Source: Bacteroidota bacterium (GTDB taxonomy: Bacteria; Bacteroidota; Bacteroidia; Chitinophagales; LD1). From it: a DNA stretch of 64,000 bases. The stretch covers positions 27,293 through 91,292 of the forward strand of contig JAFDYQ010000016.1 in NCBI GenBank assembly GCA_018267365.1, read 5' to 3'. A model generated the notes under the pieces. The model searched no databases. It was not told where the DNA came from and was given only the letters and a program-made list of their open reading frames with translations. This document shows, piece by piece, positions 9,872-19,265 of this stretch; position 1 is the first letter of the stretch; each line of letters opens with the position of its first letter. The position numbers and the translations under genes are program-made.

Positions 9872-9895
9872 GGATAGCTGTTTTTATAGCTGGAT

Positions 9896-11497
9896 ATGAA
9901 AGTTTGTATCATCAGGCCTGCCGTCATACACAAGGAGATGGCATTTTCACACATGCCGGGGGCTCCGCTGGGGCCGGCCTATGTGGCTGCAGCCATACGG
10001 CAGCAGGGCCATGATGTGCAGGCCATAGATGCCGCCATAGAGGGGCTGTATGATGTAGAGAAGTTTGATACAGATCGCTTCAGTTTTGATACCTACATCT
10101 TTGGCCTGAATATAGAAAATACCGTGAGCCGCATCAGAGAGGGCACTGATGTCATCTGCTTCAGCCTCATGTATACCAATAGCTGGTACTTTGACAAAGA
10201 GCTCGTAGCAGCAGCCAGGCGCCGCTTCCCTCAGGCAGTGATCATAGCGGGGGGAGAGCACGTCACAGCAGCTCCGGCCTACTGCTTTGACACTGCCCCT
10301 GATATAGACTATATCGTATTGGGCGAGGGTGAGGCCACCGTCTGCGACCTGCTGCACGCTATCACACACGGCACTGCGCTGGCTGAAGTATCCCGCATAG
10401 CGTACCGGCACGAGGGTCAGGTAGTTATCAATAACTTCAGCCGGCGCATCAAGCGTATAGAAAATATAGACGCTATACCATGGCCAGCCTGGGATCTTTT
10501 CCCGCTGGACAAATACTTCGGCTACAAGGTCAGCTACGGCGTATACCGGGGCCACACCCTGCCGGTCATGGCTTCGCGCGGCTGCCCATATGAGTGTACC
10601 TTCTGCTCCAGCCCGCAGATGTGGGGCAAAAAGTATAACCTCCGCGATGTGAAAGATTTTGTAGATGAGATGGAGCACTACTATCGGCTCTACGGAGTAG
10701 TCAATTTTGATTTCTTTGACCTCACAGCTATCATCTACAAGGACTGGATCATCCGCCTGTGTGATGAGATCATAGCACGCGGGCTGGATATCAGCTATCA
10801 GATACCCGCCGGCACCCGCTCAGAGGCCATAGACAGAGAGGTAGCTACAAAGCTTTTTCAGTCGGGCTGTCTCAATATCACCTATGCGCCGGAGTCCGGC
10901 TCACCCCGCGTGCTGCATGACATCAAGAAGAAGGTGAAGCTCTCTAATATGCTCGACTCCATACGCTACTCATATGAGGTCGGCATGAATATCAAATTGA
11001 ATATCATAGCAGGATTTCCAGATGAGACACATAGTGATATCTGGCGTACTATCTGGTTTCTGATACAGTCCAGCTGGTATGGCGCACATGACATGTATCC
11101 GGGGGTCTTCTCACCATATCCGGGCAGTGCCCTATACGACCGGCTGCAGGCGGAGGGTATGGTAGATCTCTATGATGATGGCTATATCATGGAGATAGTC
11201 AACTCTCACGATCTCTGGCCGGGTCGGACCTACACGCATCGCATGAGCCCATTTGCTGTCAAGACCTATACGCTTATCATGTATCTGGCTTTTTATGGTA
11301 GCAATTTCCTGTTCAGGCCGGTACGCCTGTACAAACTGATCCGCAACCTGATCACAAAAAATCACGAGTCCCGTGCAGAGCTCGTACTGGCCCAGACTTT
11401 TACCAAACTGTGGCTCTCCAAAAAGGAACATCGTAGCCGGCGTGATACTGCTATACCCGCCAGACCGTCTGCCAGCCTGACAGAGAGCACTACCTGA
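9896..11497 (+). CDS. B12-binding-type radical SAM protein (BchE-like class), copy 2
   Basis: 533 aa and clearly paralogous to the gene at 8256 over its whole length: MKVCIIRPA start, AVIIAGGEHVTAAPAYC, RGCPYECTFCSSPQMWG with Cys230, Cys234 and Cys237, YQIPAGTRSEAIDREVA, ITYAPESGS, VFSPYPGS and the VRLYKLIRNLITKNHESRAE tail are all shared in order. The cobalamin-type domain is residues 1-180, the radical SAM barrel about 220-430. The two copies probably act on related positions or successive intermediates of one molecule. The strongly conserved CSSPQMWG after the cluster cysteines marks them as one subfamily. The substrate is unknown. Confidence 0.85.
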   Translation: MKVCIIRPAVIHKEMAFSHMPGAPLGPAYVAAAIRQQGHDVQAIDAAIEGLYDVEKFDTDRFSFDTYIFGLNIENTVSRIREGTDVICFSLMYTNSWYFDKELVAAARRRFPQAVIIAGGEHVTAAPAYCFDTAPDIDYIVLGEGEATVCDLLHAITHGTALAEVSRIAYRHEGQVVINNFSRRIKRIENIDAIPWPAWDLFPLDKYFGYKVSYGVYRGHTLPVMASRGCPYECTFCSSPQMWGKKYNLRDVKDFVDEMEHYYRLYGVVNFDFFDLTAIIYKDWIIRLCDEIIARGLDISYQIPAGTRSEAIDREVATKLFQSGCLNITYAPESGSPRVLHDIKKKVKLSNMLDSIRYSYEVGMNIKLNIIAGFPDETHSDIWRTIWFLIQSSWYGAHDMYPGVFSPYPGSALYDRLQAEGMVDLYDDGYIMEIVNSHDLWPGRTYTHRMSPFAVKTYTLIMYLAFYGSNFLFRPVRLYKLIRNLITKNHESRAELVLAQTFTKLWLSKKEHRSRRDTAIPARPSASLTESTT

Positions 11498-11539
11498 TAG
11501 CATTGATCAAATACTGATGGAAATCATTTAATTTACAGC

Positions 11540-13132
11540 ATGGCTAAAGTGACATTTGCGGCATTGGGTACGGAGCAGCTGGGTATCAGCATGCTCTCTG
11601 CCATAGCGCGGTCCCATGGCCATCAGACTGGTCTGGCATTTTCTGCATCACTGTTTCACGACCGGTTCAATCTGGAGATGCCCGGGCTCGCACCATTCTT
11701 TGACGATACCCAGGAGGTATACCGCGCTATAGAGCAGCAGCAGCCGGATGTGCTGGCTTTCTCGCCACTGACCTCTACCTATCAGTGGAGCCTGCAGATA
11801 GCCCGCCGCGTCAAGGCGTCAAACCCTCACATCAAGACAGTTTTCGGCGGGGTACATGCCTCTGCTGTACCGCATCTGCTGCTACGCCGGCCTGAGATCG
11901 ACTTTGTAGTAGTGGGCGAGGGTGATGTCGCCTTTCCGGAGATCATACGTGCTGCCGCCGATCCCACATATAGCCAGCAGATACCCAATACGCGATACAA
12001 AGGCCCCGGCGGTCATATCATCACCGGACCCCAAAAAGGATTTATACAAGACCTCGATGCGCTGCCATTTGCAGATAAGCCGCTGTGGGAGGAGCATGTA
12101 CGCCTCGGTGACCTCTACCTGGCCATGGCATCGCGGGGATGTCCCTATCGCTGCACCTTTTGCTTCAATAATTTTTTTGCCAAACTGCCGGAGGAAAAAT
12201 CCGGGAAGTATGTACGGCTGCGTAGCCCCGCGCACATGATAGCAGAACTCAAAATAGCAAAGCAGCGCTATAATATTCAGGTGGTAGATTTTCAGGACGA
12301 TATTTTTACCACCAGCAAAAAATGGCTGCAGGACTTTCTGGCACTATATCGCAAAGAAATCAATAAACCCTTTCAGATACTCACGCATCCCCGGTATATG
12401 GATGACGATGTGGCCCGCTGGCTGAGCCATGCCGGATGCCAGTGGATACAGATGGGTGTGCAGTCTATGGACGAGAGCTTCAAAAAAGATACTCTGCTCC
12501 GCTATGAGCGTAGCGAAGATGTGAGTGCTGCTATAGACGTGATGAATAAATACGGCATGAAGGTCAAGGTAGACCATATGTTCGGGCTGCCTGATGAGCC
12601 TGTCCATGCACAGGAAAATGCCCGCCTGCTCTATGCAGATCATCCCGCCCGCCGCATACAGACATTCTGGACCTGCTACCTGCCTGGCACCGAGATGATG
12701 AATGATGCGATAGAAAAAAACAGGCTCACAGAGGAGCAGGTGAGCAAGATCAATGAGGGGGAGGACTTTTACTTCTTTCGCAATACGGAGAATATCAAAG
12801 ACGAAAAGCTGATGGACCTCTACAAAGCCTACGAGGTCATCTTCCGCATCATGCCTGTGCTGCCAGCCGGCCTGCGCAAAAGGATACTACCAAAACATAT
12901 TTTGTTTATTCCCCGCTTATTTATCCGGCCGCTATCCATGTTTAGCGATGTCATTACGGGCTTTATGCTCCGCAATCCGGAGTTTCGCGCCTATGCGTTG
13001 CACAATCTTTTTCATATCTGGAAGTTTGCGATGCGCAAAATCGGTATCCGCAGGGTAGTAGCTACCAGACCTTTGATGGAGGTGCCATTTCATCAGCCGG
13101 CTGTAGCAGAGGGGGCATCTCACGTTGCATGA
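11540..13132 (+). CDS. B12-binding-type radical SAM protein, third and divergent copy
   Basis: 530 aa. The N-terminal domain (1-165) shows the cobalamin-type fold signature VFGGVHASAVPHLLLRR and VVVGEGDVAFPE; here GGVHAS and GEGD are closer to the typical MTase-like class B radical SAM proteins than in the two preceding copies. The cluster motif is Cys201, Cys205 and Cys208 in SRGCPYRCTFCFNNFF, followed by VDFQDDIF and MGVQSMDE strands of the barrel. The C-terminal 120 residues are basic with short hydrophobic stretches. It follows copy 2 after 42 bp on the same strand, so it is probably co-transcribed. Confidence 0.85.
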   Translation: MAKVTFAALGTEQLGISMLSAIARSHGHQTGLAFSASLFHDRFNLEMPGLAPFFDDTQEVYRAIEQQQPDVLAFSPLTSTYQWSLQIARRVKASNPHIKTVFGGVHASAVPHLLLRRPEIDFVVVGEGDVAFPEIIRAAADPTYSQQIPNTRYKGPGGHIITGPQKGFIQDLDALPFADKPLWEEHVRLGDLYLAMASRGCPYRCTFCFNNFFAKLPEEKSGKYVRLRSPAHMIAELKIAKQRYNIQVVDFQDDIFTTSKKWLQDFLALYRKEINKPFQILTHPRYMDDDVARWLSHAGCQWIQMGVQSMDESFKKDTLLRYERSEDVSAAIDVMNKYGMKVKVDHMFGLPDEPVHAQENARLLYADHPARRIQTFWTCYLPGTEMMNDAIEKNRLTEEQVSKINEGEDFYFFRNTENIKDEKLMDLYKAYEVIFRIMPVLPAGLRKRILPKHILFIPRLFIRPLSMFSDVITGFMLRNPEFRAYALHNLFHIWKFAMRKIGIRRVVATRPLMEVPFHQPAVAEGASHVA

Positions 13133-13156
13133 ATTTTAGCGCCGGTATTTACTTTG
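13125..13156 (+). promoter_or_regulatory. Possible promoter for the membrane protein gene at 13175
   Basis: TTG (13125-13127) and TACTTTG (13150-13156) are 22 nt apart and resemble the Bacteroidota consensus with one base missing in the -7 box. It lies partly inside the end of the upstream gene. Weak evidence. Confidence 0.3.
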
Positions 13157-13174
13157 CTTCCCTATTTTTAGCTT

Positions 13175-14881
13175 GTGAAAAAAATATTCGGTAGCCGGAT
13201 ACATGAATGGCTGATCTGCTGTTTGATCTTCAGTATCAGCTATCTCTTTTTCTATCCGGTGGTAGATGATTATTCCTTTTTTGCCAGTAGTCTGGCCGCG
13301 CATCAGTTTTCTGATTTTTCCTACTTCGACTTTCACTGGCAGGGCTATATAGGTATCCGGGAGATATACAAGGCTTTTTATTATCTCCTTCCGCAGGTCA
13401 ACTGGCACTATGTCTTTAGTATCCTGACCGAGTTTGCCGGGCTCTATCTCTTATTACGTGTCTTGCGCACCATTGCACTGGACACCGTGCGTGATGAGTG
13501 GCTGATCATCTCACTGCAGGTGCTATTTGGCCTCTTGTACATACAGGATATTATCTCTGTCTCACATACACGTGTTTCCATCATTTTCTGCGGAGTGGCT
13601 GTGTATAGGCTGGCATTTTTGCAGCGACCGCGCCGGCAGGATACGATCGCTGACACGCTCTTGTATATTACGGGCCTGCTGCTCCGGCCTGAGAGCAGCA
13701 TCGGCACATTGCTCCTGGCCGGCACCGGCCTGCTGCTTTTCACGCTGGATATCAGATATACGCTGCGCAGGCTCTGGATACCCGCCTCCATAGTGATCGT
13801 ATTCCTGGCACTTTTTGCCATAGACCTGCAGACTACAGATATCTATGTGCGCCAGATAGAGCCCGAGATAGAATACAAAGTAATGGCCGATCGGATGCTT
13901 CCCCTCAGCGCCATGCAGACCCCGCAGGATTCTGTGAAACGAGAGGCCCTGAAGATCGGGATGTGGTTTGACACCAGAGGCATGTCTCCGGCATATATGC
14001 GCAGCATACTGCTGCCCGGGGGTGATTTCAGCCCCGCACACTCGCTGGCTGTTTTCTATCACGTATACGGTTTTTACAAGTACTATTCATTCATTGATGT
14101 ATTCATTGTTTTACTGCTGCTGCTCAGTGTCCTCGCCCCGCAGAGAGACTGGGGTAGTGTATGGCGCATGATGGTCTTTTCTATTTTCTCATTTCTGGTG
14201 ATATACCTGCTGGACTACAATGGATTTCTGGTCTGTGACAGGCATTTTCTCAATCTGCAGTTTACCTCACTGCTTATTCTTTCATATTTCTTTTTTCATC
14301 AGCCCGGCATCCCGGGTATCCTGCAGGGGGCCGTCAGGCTCGGTATAGGTTTGTGTGTAGCATTTGTCTTTCTGTGCTTCACTATCGCCAGGTATGCTCA
14401 TGACAATAAAAACACCTATGCCGATATAGAGGCCGCAGAGCAGATGATGAAAAAGATAGAATCCCGGTACTCAGGCAGGCTGGTGATCAGCACCATAGAC
14501 GGGCGCTTTCTTTTTGATCAGCACTTCTCCGTGTGGAATCACAACTATACAGCCAATCGCTATATACTATATGATTGGTTCACCTTTGCCAGTACACCGC
14601 GGTATGTAGACTACCTGAGCCGCAGCTGCGGCTGCGATGCGGCAGATCCGGCTGCGCTCTTCAGATGGTTTGCCGGTCAGAAGGCACTTTATCTGGCCGT
14701 GCCATACAGGTCGGCACTGACCAGCAGATATATGCAGACGGTGTATGGCTGTGATGTATATTTGGATGATCCCGTACGTGTGAATGATCTGGTAAAACAA
14801 AACAACATACAGACAGAAGACCTGGAGCTGCGTACTGTAAAACTCCGGTCAGATACCGCTCGCAGCGGTCACGGTCTGTAG
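13175..14881 (+). CDS. Polytopic membrane protein, possible GT-C/polymerase-like
   Basis: 568 aa beginning with GTG (MKKIFGSRIHEWL). About ten hydrophobic segments lie between residues 12 and 410; the remaining 150 residues form a soluble domain rich in aromatic residues. The first loop contains VVDDYSFFASS (about 29-39), an acidic pair after helix 1 as in GT-C glycosyltransferases. No closer family is recognised. Related architecture occurs in O-antigen polymerase or PMT-like proteins of glycan clusters. It ends 2 bp before the stop of the convergent desaturase gene. Role inferred only from topology and context. Confidence 0.5.
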   Translation: MKKIFGSRIHEWLICCLIFSISYLFFYPVVDDYSFFASSLAAHQFSDFSYFDFHWQGYIGIREIYKAFYYLLPQVNWHYVFSILTEFAGLYLLLRVLRTIALDTVRDEWLIISLQVLFGLLYIQDIISVSHTRVSIIFCGVAVYRLAFLQRPRRQDTIADTLLYITGLLLRPESSIGTLLLAGTGLLLFTLDIRYTLRRLWIPASIVIVFLALFAIDLQTTDIYVRQIEPEIEYKVMADRMLPLSAMQTPQDSVKREALKIGMWFDTRGMSPAYMRSILLPGGDFSPAHSLAVFYHVYGFYKYYSFIDVFIVLLLLLSVLAPQRDWGSVWRMMVFSIFSFLVIYLLDYNGFLVCDRHFLNLQFTSLLILSYFFFHQPGIPGILQGAVRLGIGLCVAFVFLCFTIARYAHDNKNTYADIEAAEQMMKKIESRYSGRLVISTIDGRFLFDQHFSVWNHNYTANRYILYDWFTFASTPRYVDYLSRSCGCDAADPAALFRWFAGQKALYLAVPYRSALTSRYMQTVYGCDVYLDDPVRVNDLVKQNNIQTEDLELRTVKLRSDTARSGHGL

Positions 14882-14883
14882 CA

Positions 14884-15855
14884 TCACTGGCCGCGGAGAA
14901 GGATCAGAAAAGTGCGTGAATAAGTAGTCTGGCTGGCCTGCAGGTATTCGCGCATCTCCGTATCCATCAGATAGGCCTCCATCTCTGCAAAGCAGGTGTA
15001 AGAAACCATGGGATCCCAGTGGTGCAGCAGGTGCCTGTTGAACCCCGCCGGGCCCAGCATCCTGCTCAGCAGACTATCTCCAAAGATGCGGTGCATCTCA
15101 CCATGATCAGTCATATTATAGTCTATACTGCTATCTGCATCCGGCCTGCGATGCTCCATGATCTGCCTGATCACCGACAGCAGCGGATAGCCCACTCCTG
15201 CGCCCAGCAGCCACGCTGCGCCTGCCTGCCAGTATCCGGCCAGCGCCAGACACCCGGCCAGGGTAGCATGCAGGAGCATACTGGTGGCAAATACCACCTG
15301 GCTCCTGCGCACCAGGTGGCCACCCGTCTCCTGTCCCTCATGGCGGATCATGTTCTTTTTGCGCACCAGTAGCACCTTTAGCACCTTCAGACCGGTCACG
15401 AGGTCGAGGATCAGCATCGGTGTTATCGCATCAAAATAAGACTTTTCTGTATCCTGTACCGTACCCAGGTATCTATGGTGGGCCGCATGCATCACCCGGT
15501 AAAACTTTACATCCAGCCCTGTCAGTATACCGATAAAGATATTGGCCAGAAGGTCATTATTGGTTTTGTCTGCTGCTATATTGAAGTGTGCAGCCTCATG
15601 CATGAAGAGATGCAGGTAGGCTATCGCGCCGCCTATGATCAGCGCAGCTATAGGCACTGTCAGCATCCAGAGCCCCGGGTACCACTGCTGCATCAGGATA
15701 GCCGCTACCAGCGCTGGCACGAGCACTATATATGCTAGTGCGATATCTCTCCATACTATACCATACCTCGCACGCAGCCCCGCACGGAAGTCCAGATAGC
15801 CCAGGCCACTGCTATTGATGATCTTCGATTTATCCGTGTAGTATGATGTCTGCAT
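14884..15855 (-). CDS. Fatty-acid-desaturase-type integral membrane di-iron enzyme
   Basis: 323 aa with two hydrophobic hairpins and all three histidine boxes of the FA_desaturase family (PF00487): HEAAH (in FMHEAAHFN), HAAHH (in MHAAHHRYLG) and HLLHH (in NRHLLHHWDP). These coordinate a di-iron centre that desaturates or hydroxylates acyl chains, sphingoid bases or carotenoid-like lipids in the inner membrane. It lies alone on the minus strand between the radical SAM group and the first Gfo/Idh gene, with a 99-bp divergent upstream region. A lipid substrate would agree with a prenyl- or acyl-linked product. The precise reaction is not predictable. Confidence 0.85.
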   Translation of the reverse strand: MQTSYYTDKSKIINSSGLGYLDFRAGLRARYGIVWRDIALAYIVLVPALVAAILMQQWYPGLWMLTVPIAALIIGGAIAYLHLFMHEAAHFNIAADKTNNDLLANIFIGILTGLDVKFYRVMHAAHHRYLGTVQDTEKSYFDAITPMLILDLVTGLKVLKVLLVRKKNMIRHEGQETGGHLVRRSQVVFATSMLLHATLAGCLALAGYWQAGAAWLLGAGVGYPLLSVIRQIMEHRRPDADSSIDYNMTDHGEMHRIFGDSLLSRMLGPAGFNRHLLHHWDPMVSYTCFAEMEAYLMDTEMREYLQASQTTYSRTFLILLRGQ

Positions 15856-15954
15856 CGCTATATCAGCACCGTTTTTCCAAAGATACCCATTCGGTCTATA
15901 AATCAGTGCGCGTCTTGGATAGAAACTTGTAAATTAAGTTTCGATATTTATCAT

Positions 15955-16977
15955 ATGCTTCCTGCCAAAATAAAATTTGCCCTCATAGGCTGTGGCTACT
16001 GGGGAGCCAATTTTTTGCGTATTCTGGCGGGATCACCCCTTGTCACACTGGTATCTGTCTGTGATACAGATGCAGGCAGGCGTGAGGCCATGCAGGCGCT
16101 GTACCCTCACGTTACATTCACAGGAGATATAGCAGATGTGACCGGTGATACAGAGATACATGCCGCTGTGATATGCACACCGGTAGAGACGCACCTGCCC
16201 CTCACCGGGCAGCTGCTGCGCAGTGGCAAGCATGTCCTCTGCGAGAAACCGCTCACAAGTACCGCGCAGGAGTGCCTGTACCTCTACGACCTGGCGCAGC
16301 AGATGCGGCGCTGCCTTATGGTAGGCCATGTATTCGAGTACAATAGTGTGATCAACTATATGCAGCATATGATAGCCGCTGATCAGATAGGTCCGCTGCG
16401 CTACCTCCAGTTCACCCGCATGGGCCTCGGTCCGGTCCGGAGGGATGTAAGTGTGGTCTTTGACCTCGCGGCACACGATGTGGCTATAGCCCTCTCCATA
16501 GCAGGCACCATGCCACTATCAGTCATGGCCACCGGCCAGTCCTTTCAGCCATCGGGGCTGGAAGATGTGGCCTTCATTCAGCTGATATTCCCCCGGGGTG
16601 TCATAGCCAGCATCAATGTATCATGGCTGGACCCAATCAAACAGCGCCTCGTCAAAGTAGTAGGCAGGGATAAAATGCTGCTCTTTGACGATCTCTCTCT
16701 GGGAGAGAAACTGAAGATCGTGGAAATGGGGCAAAACTACCAGGACGCCAAGGGGGATTTCGGCAGCTTTCAGCTCTCTGTAAAGGATGGACAGATCATC
16801 ATACCAAATCTCCAGTATCCGGAGTCGCTGCTGACTGAGCTGGAGCACTTTGCTGAGTGCATACGCACCGGGGCTGTACCTCGTACAGATGGCCGCTATG
16901 CATACAGGGTGGTGCGCGTACTGGAGGCGGCACAGGAGTCTATACGCCACGATGGCAAAAAAATATGGATCACATAA
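15955..16977 (+). CDS. Gfo/Idh/MocA-family oxidoreductase, copy 1
   Basis: 340 aa. The N-terminal Rossmann domain has the NAD(P) glycine motif ALIGCGYWGAN (9-19) and ICTPVETH; the family motif CEKPL near residue 96-100 carries the expected catalytic lysine, and FDLAAHDVAI supplies the Asp-x-x-x-His pair of the active site. These enzymes oxidise or reduce sugars, often nucleotide-linked ones. The stop TAA overlaps the start of the following GT2 gene by one base (TAATG), so oxidoreductase and glycosyltransferase are coupled. A paralogous pair sits at 18528-20280 on the other strand. Confidence 0.85.
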   Translation: MLPAKIKFALIGCGYWGANFLRILAGSPLVTLVSVCDTDAGRREAMQALYPHVTFTGDIADVTGDTEIHAAVICTPVETHLPLTGQLLRSGKHVLCEKPLTSTAQECLYLYDLAQQMRRCLMVGHVFEYNSVINYMQHMIAADQIGPLRYLQFTRMGLGPVRRDVSVVFDLAAHDVAIALSIAGTMPLSVMATGQSFQPSGLEDVAFIQLIFPRGVIASINVSWLDPIKQRLVKVVGRDKMLLFDDLSLGEKLKIVEMGQNYQDAKGDFGSFQLSVKDGQIIIPNLQYPESLLTELEHFAECIRTGAVPRTDGRYAYRVVRVLEAAQESIRHDGKKIWIT

Positions 16978-17669
16978 TGGCTTTCCAGGTTTCCGTCATC
17001 ATACCGGCGTACAATGAGGAGGCTATCATAGAGGGCGCTGTGCGCGCGGCATATGATATCCTCTCCGGTGCCGGTGCAGACTATGAGATCATAGTAGTGA
17101 ATGACGGCAGCAGCGACGCTACCAGAGAGATATTGAACAGATCATTTGCCACCATACCCGGTATCCGTATCATCCATAAGGAAAAGAACGAGGGCTTTGG
17201 CAGCGCTATCCGCACTGGTATCGCAGCTGCAGGCCGGCAGTATGTACTATGTGTACCTGCAGATAGCCCCCTCACAACGGCGCTCTATGCGGCATTTAGC
17301 AGTCACGCTCACCGTGCAGATGTACTGGTCAGCTACAGGCGGGAGAAACTCGGCTATTCCTTTGCCAAGCTGCTGAACTCATACGTATACCAGCGGATGA
17401 TCTCTGCGCTCTTTGATATGCACCTCCGCGACTACAACTGGATACATATGTATGATAGCCGCATTTTCCGTGAGGGTGGCATCTCTATCCGCTATGATGG
17501 TATATTCATGCTGGCCGAGATACTGATCCGGGCCCAAAGAGGCGGCTTTACATTTTATGAATTTGAAGTAGAGCAAACCCAGCGGCTCACCGGTATAGCT
17601 ACGGCGTCCAGGCCCGCAGCCATTCTCCGCACTGTCAGAGATATGCTCGTATTCTGGTGGCGCGGATAG
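16977..17669 (+). CDS. Family 2 glycosyltransferase, copy 1
   Basis: Start is the ATG at 16977, overlapping the upstream stop; the protein (230 aa) begins directly with the GT-A fold: MAFQVSVIIPAYNEE, VVNDGSSDAT (nucleotide-binding Asp), NEGFGSAIRTG and VPADSP in the position of the metal-binding D-x-D-like region. The length and lack of membrane helices resemble DPM1/polyprenyl-phosphate-type or small cytoplasmic GT2 enzymes. With its coupled Gfo/Idh gene it probably forms and transfers a modified sugar. It converges on the PhyH gene at 17671 with one base between the two stops. Confidence 0.85.
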   Translation: MAFQVSVIIPAYNEEAIIEGAVRAAYDILSGAGADYEIIVVNDGSSDATREILNRSFATIPGIRIIHKEKNEGFGSAIRTGIAAAGRQYVLCVPADSPLTTALYAAFSSHAHRADVLVSYRREKLGYSFAKLLNSYVYQRMISALFDMHLRDYNWIHMYDSRIFREGGISIRYDGIFMLAEILIRAQRGGFTFYEFEVEQTQRLTGIATASRPAAILRTVRDMLVFWWRG

Positions 17670-17670
17670 A

Positions 17671-18531
17671 TCACAGCCCCAGCCACTGCCTTATGCGGCT
17701 CAGGGCATTCTTCTTGGGGTATAGTGGTTCTCCGTTCCTTAGCTTGTCATACTGCTCCGGCGTGATCGGAGCAAAAGAGTATGGTCTCTCATTTACTTTT
17801 TGCAGCGTGCGTGGTCCTTCGAAGATGTTTTCGTAGAGGAAGAACTCTTTATTAGACGCATAGACCTCTATCGTCTGCTCGTCCTTTTTATGATAGTAGT
17901 ACATGAGGGCATCTTCAGGTATCACTCCATACACTGCCGCCAGCCGGATCTGGTCCGTCTGGTTTGGGCCGGAGGCATGTATGAGCCGGTGGTCATATAT
18001 CAGCGCCTCTCCGGCGTGCATGTATAGCGGCGTCATATCCTGCCATAGCTGATCCTCCACCCTGTGGTATTGGGAGTGGATATTGGCAGAGCGGTAGGAC
18101 CTGATCCAGCTGTGGCTGCCCGGCATGATGCAGATAGCACCATTTTCCGGTGTGAGATCTACCAGCGGCACCCATATATTGAAAGAGCGGTAGTAGTCTT
18201 CATCCACTATATTCCAGTCCTGATGCGGAGAGAGGGTGCCACGCTCCCCCTTGCCTTTTGCTATGAATGATCCTCCCAGTGGATTGGCATTGATCAGATT
18301 TTCATCTATAGCCCGGCTAAACACTTCTTTCACCGCATCATTCATCTTCATGCGCATGTCCAGGTCGGACAGGTGTGCTGTAGCGGCCATACCATCCAGT
18401 GTATGCGCGTGATGCGCATAGTAGATGCTTTTCAGTACCTCTACCTCTGCCTCCGTCAGAAATGGTACTACGACATATCCTTGTTTGAGTAGCCGGCTGT
18501 CTAGCTGTGGGTCTTTTATGATGGGTTTCAT
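17671..18531 (-). CDS. PhyH-family Fe(II)/2OG dioxygenase, paralog A
   Basis: 286 aa, typical for phytanoyl-CoA dioxygenase-like proteins (PF05721). The iron triad is visible: His103 and Asp105 in SPHQDWNIVDE, distal His185 in RLIHASGPN, with Arg196 (QIRLAAV) to hold 2-oxoglutarate. The N-terminal LLKQGYVVVPFLTEAEV and WVPLVDLTPENGAICIMPGSH are shared with the other copies in this operon. The tail NALSRIRQWLGL is a predicted amphipathic helix seen in most paralogs. It is the last gene of the ten-gene minus-strand operon and overlaps the GT2 gene upstream by 4 nt. Substrate unknown; hydroxylation of a lipid- or sugar-linked intermediate is plausible. Confidence 0.85.
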   Translation of the reverse strand: MKPIIKDPQLDSRLLKQGYVVVPFLTEAEVEVLKSIYYAHHAHTLDGMAATAHLSDLDMRMKMNDAVKEVFSRAIDENLINANPLGGSFIAKGKGERGTLSPHQDWNIVDEDYYRSFNIWVPLVDLTPENGAICIMPGSHSWIRSYRSANIHSQYHRVEDQLWQDMTPLYMHAGEALIYDHRLIHASGPNQTDQIRLAAVYGVIPEDALMYYYHKKDEQTIEVYASNKEFFLYENIFEGPRTLQKVNERPYSFAPITPEQYDKLRNGEPLYPKKNALSRIRQWLGL

Positions 18532-19265
18532 ATCTTTTCTTTCATCCAGGCCATTGGCTGATCATTACCTCCATTTTTGATTTTTATACTGCGCGCAAAG
18601 CGCTCTGTCACTGCATACAGCGTCCACATTTCACTGATAGCCTTGCGCAGGGTCTTCCAGCTGCCGCCCTTGGCTACACCTGATGTGCGGCTGTAGTATA
18701 CCGACGGCAGCTCTACGGGCCTGATCCCCGCTTTTTGTAGTTTGCTGCATATCTCGCTCTCTACTATAGAGCTGCGTAGCTCCGGTCTCACAAAGTCCAG
18801 CTGATCCCTGCGGTATACTTTGATCCAGTTTACATCCTTCATATCCAGACCTAGCAGGTGCCTGTTGAAAAACTTATTGACCCGCGTCAGCAGCGCCCTG
18901 TACGGTCCGTAGTCTATCTGCGGCCGGTAGAGCGCATAGAAGGTATCAAACCCAAAGGGTGTGACCTGCCGCAGCTCGGTGAGGTCAAACTGGCCATCTC
19001 CCGGCACGGCACAGACATACTCACAGCCCGCCGCTGCATAGCCCGTGCGCAGTGCCGCACCTATGCCCATATTGTGAGCATGCCGTATATACCGGACATT
19101 GGGATAGGCGCTGAGTATCTCTGCTGTACCATCGTCACTACCATCATCCACAGCTATCACCTCGCTGGTGCCGCTCATCTGCCCAGCCAGCTGCACGGCG
19201 GCCTCCGCCACACGCGCTATACTACCGCACTCATTGTAGCAGAAAATGATGATAGACAGATCCAT
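18528..19265 (-). CDS. Family 2 glycosyltransferase, copy 2
   Basis: 245 aa, GT-A fold: DLSIIIFCYNECGSI, VDDGSDDGTAEI, NMGIGAALRTGY and PGDGQFD at the donor/metal site. It aligns with the GT2 protein at 16977 (same order of motifs, including the DVNWIKVY segment matching DYNWIHMY), so the two are paralogs. Its start lies 35 nt inside the upstream Gfo/Idh gene, which implies translational coupling. A polyprenyl-phosphate or lipid acceptor is possible but not shown by the sequence; no C-terminal membrane helices are present. Confidence 0.85.
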   Translation of the reverse strand: MDLSIIIFCYNECGSIARVAEAAVQLAGQMSGTSEVIAVDDGSDDGTAEILSAYPNVRYIRHAHNMGIGAALRTGYAAAGCEYVCAVPGDGQFDLTELRQVTPFGFDTFYALYRPQIDYGPYRALLTRVNKFFNRHLLGLDMKDVNWIKVYRRDQLDFVRPELRSSIVESEICSKLQKAGIRPVELPSVYYSRTSGVAKGGSWKTLRKAISEMWTLYAVTERFARSIKIKNGGNDQPMAWMKEKI

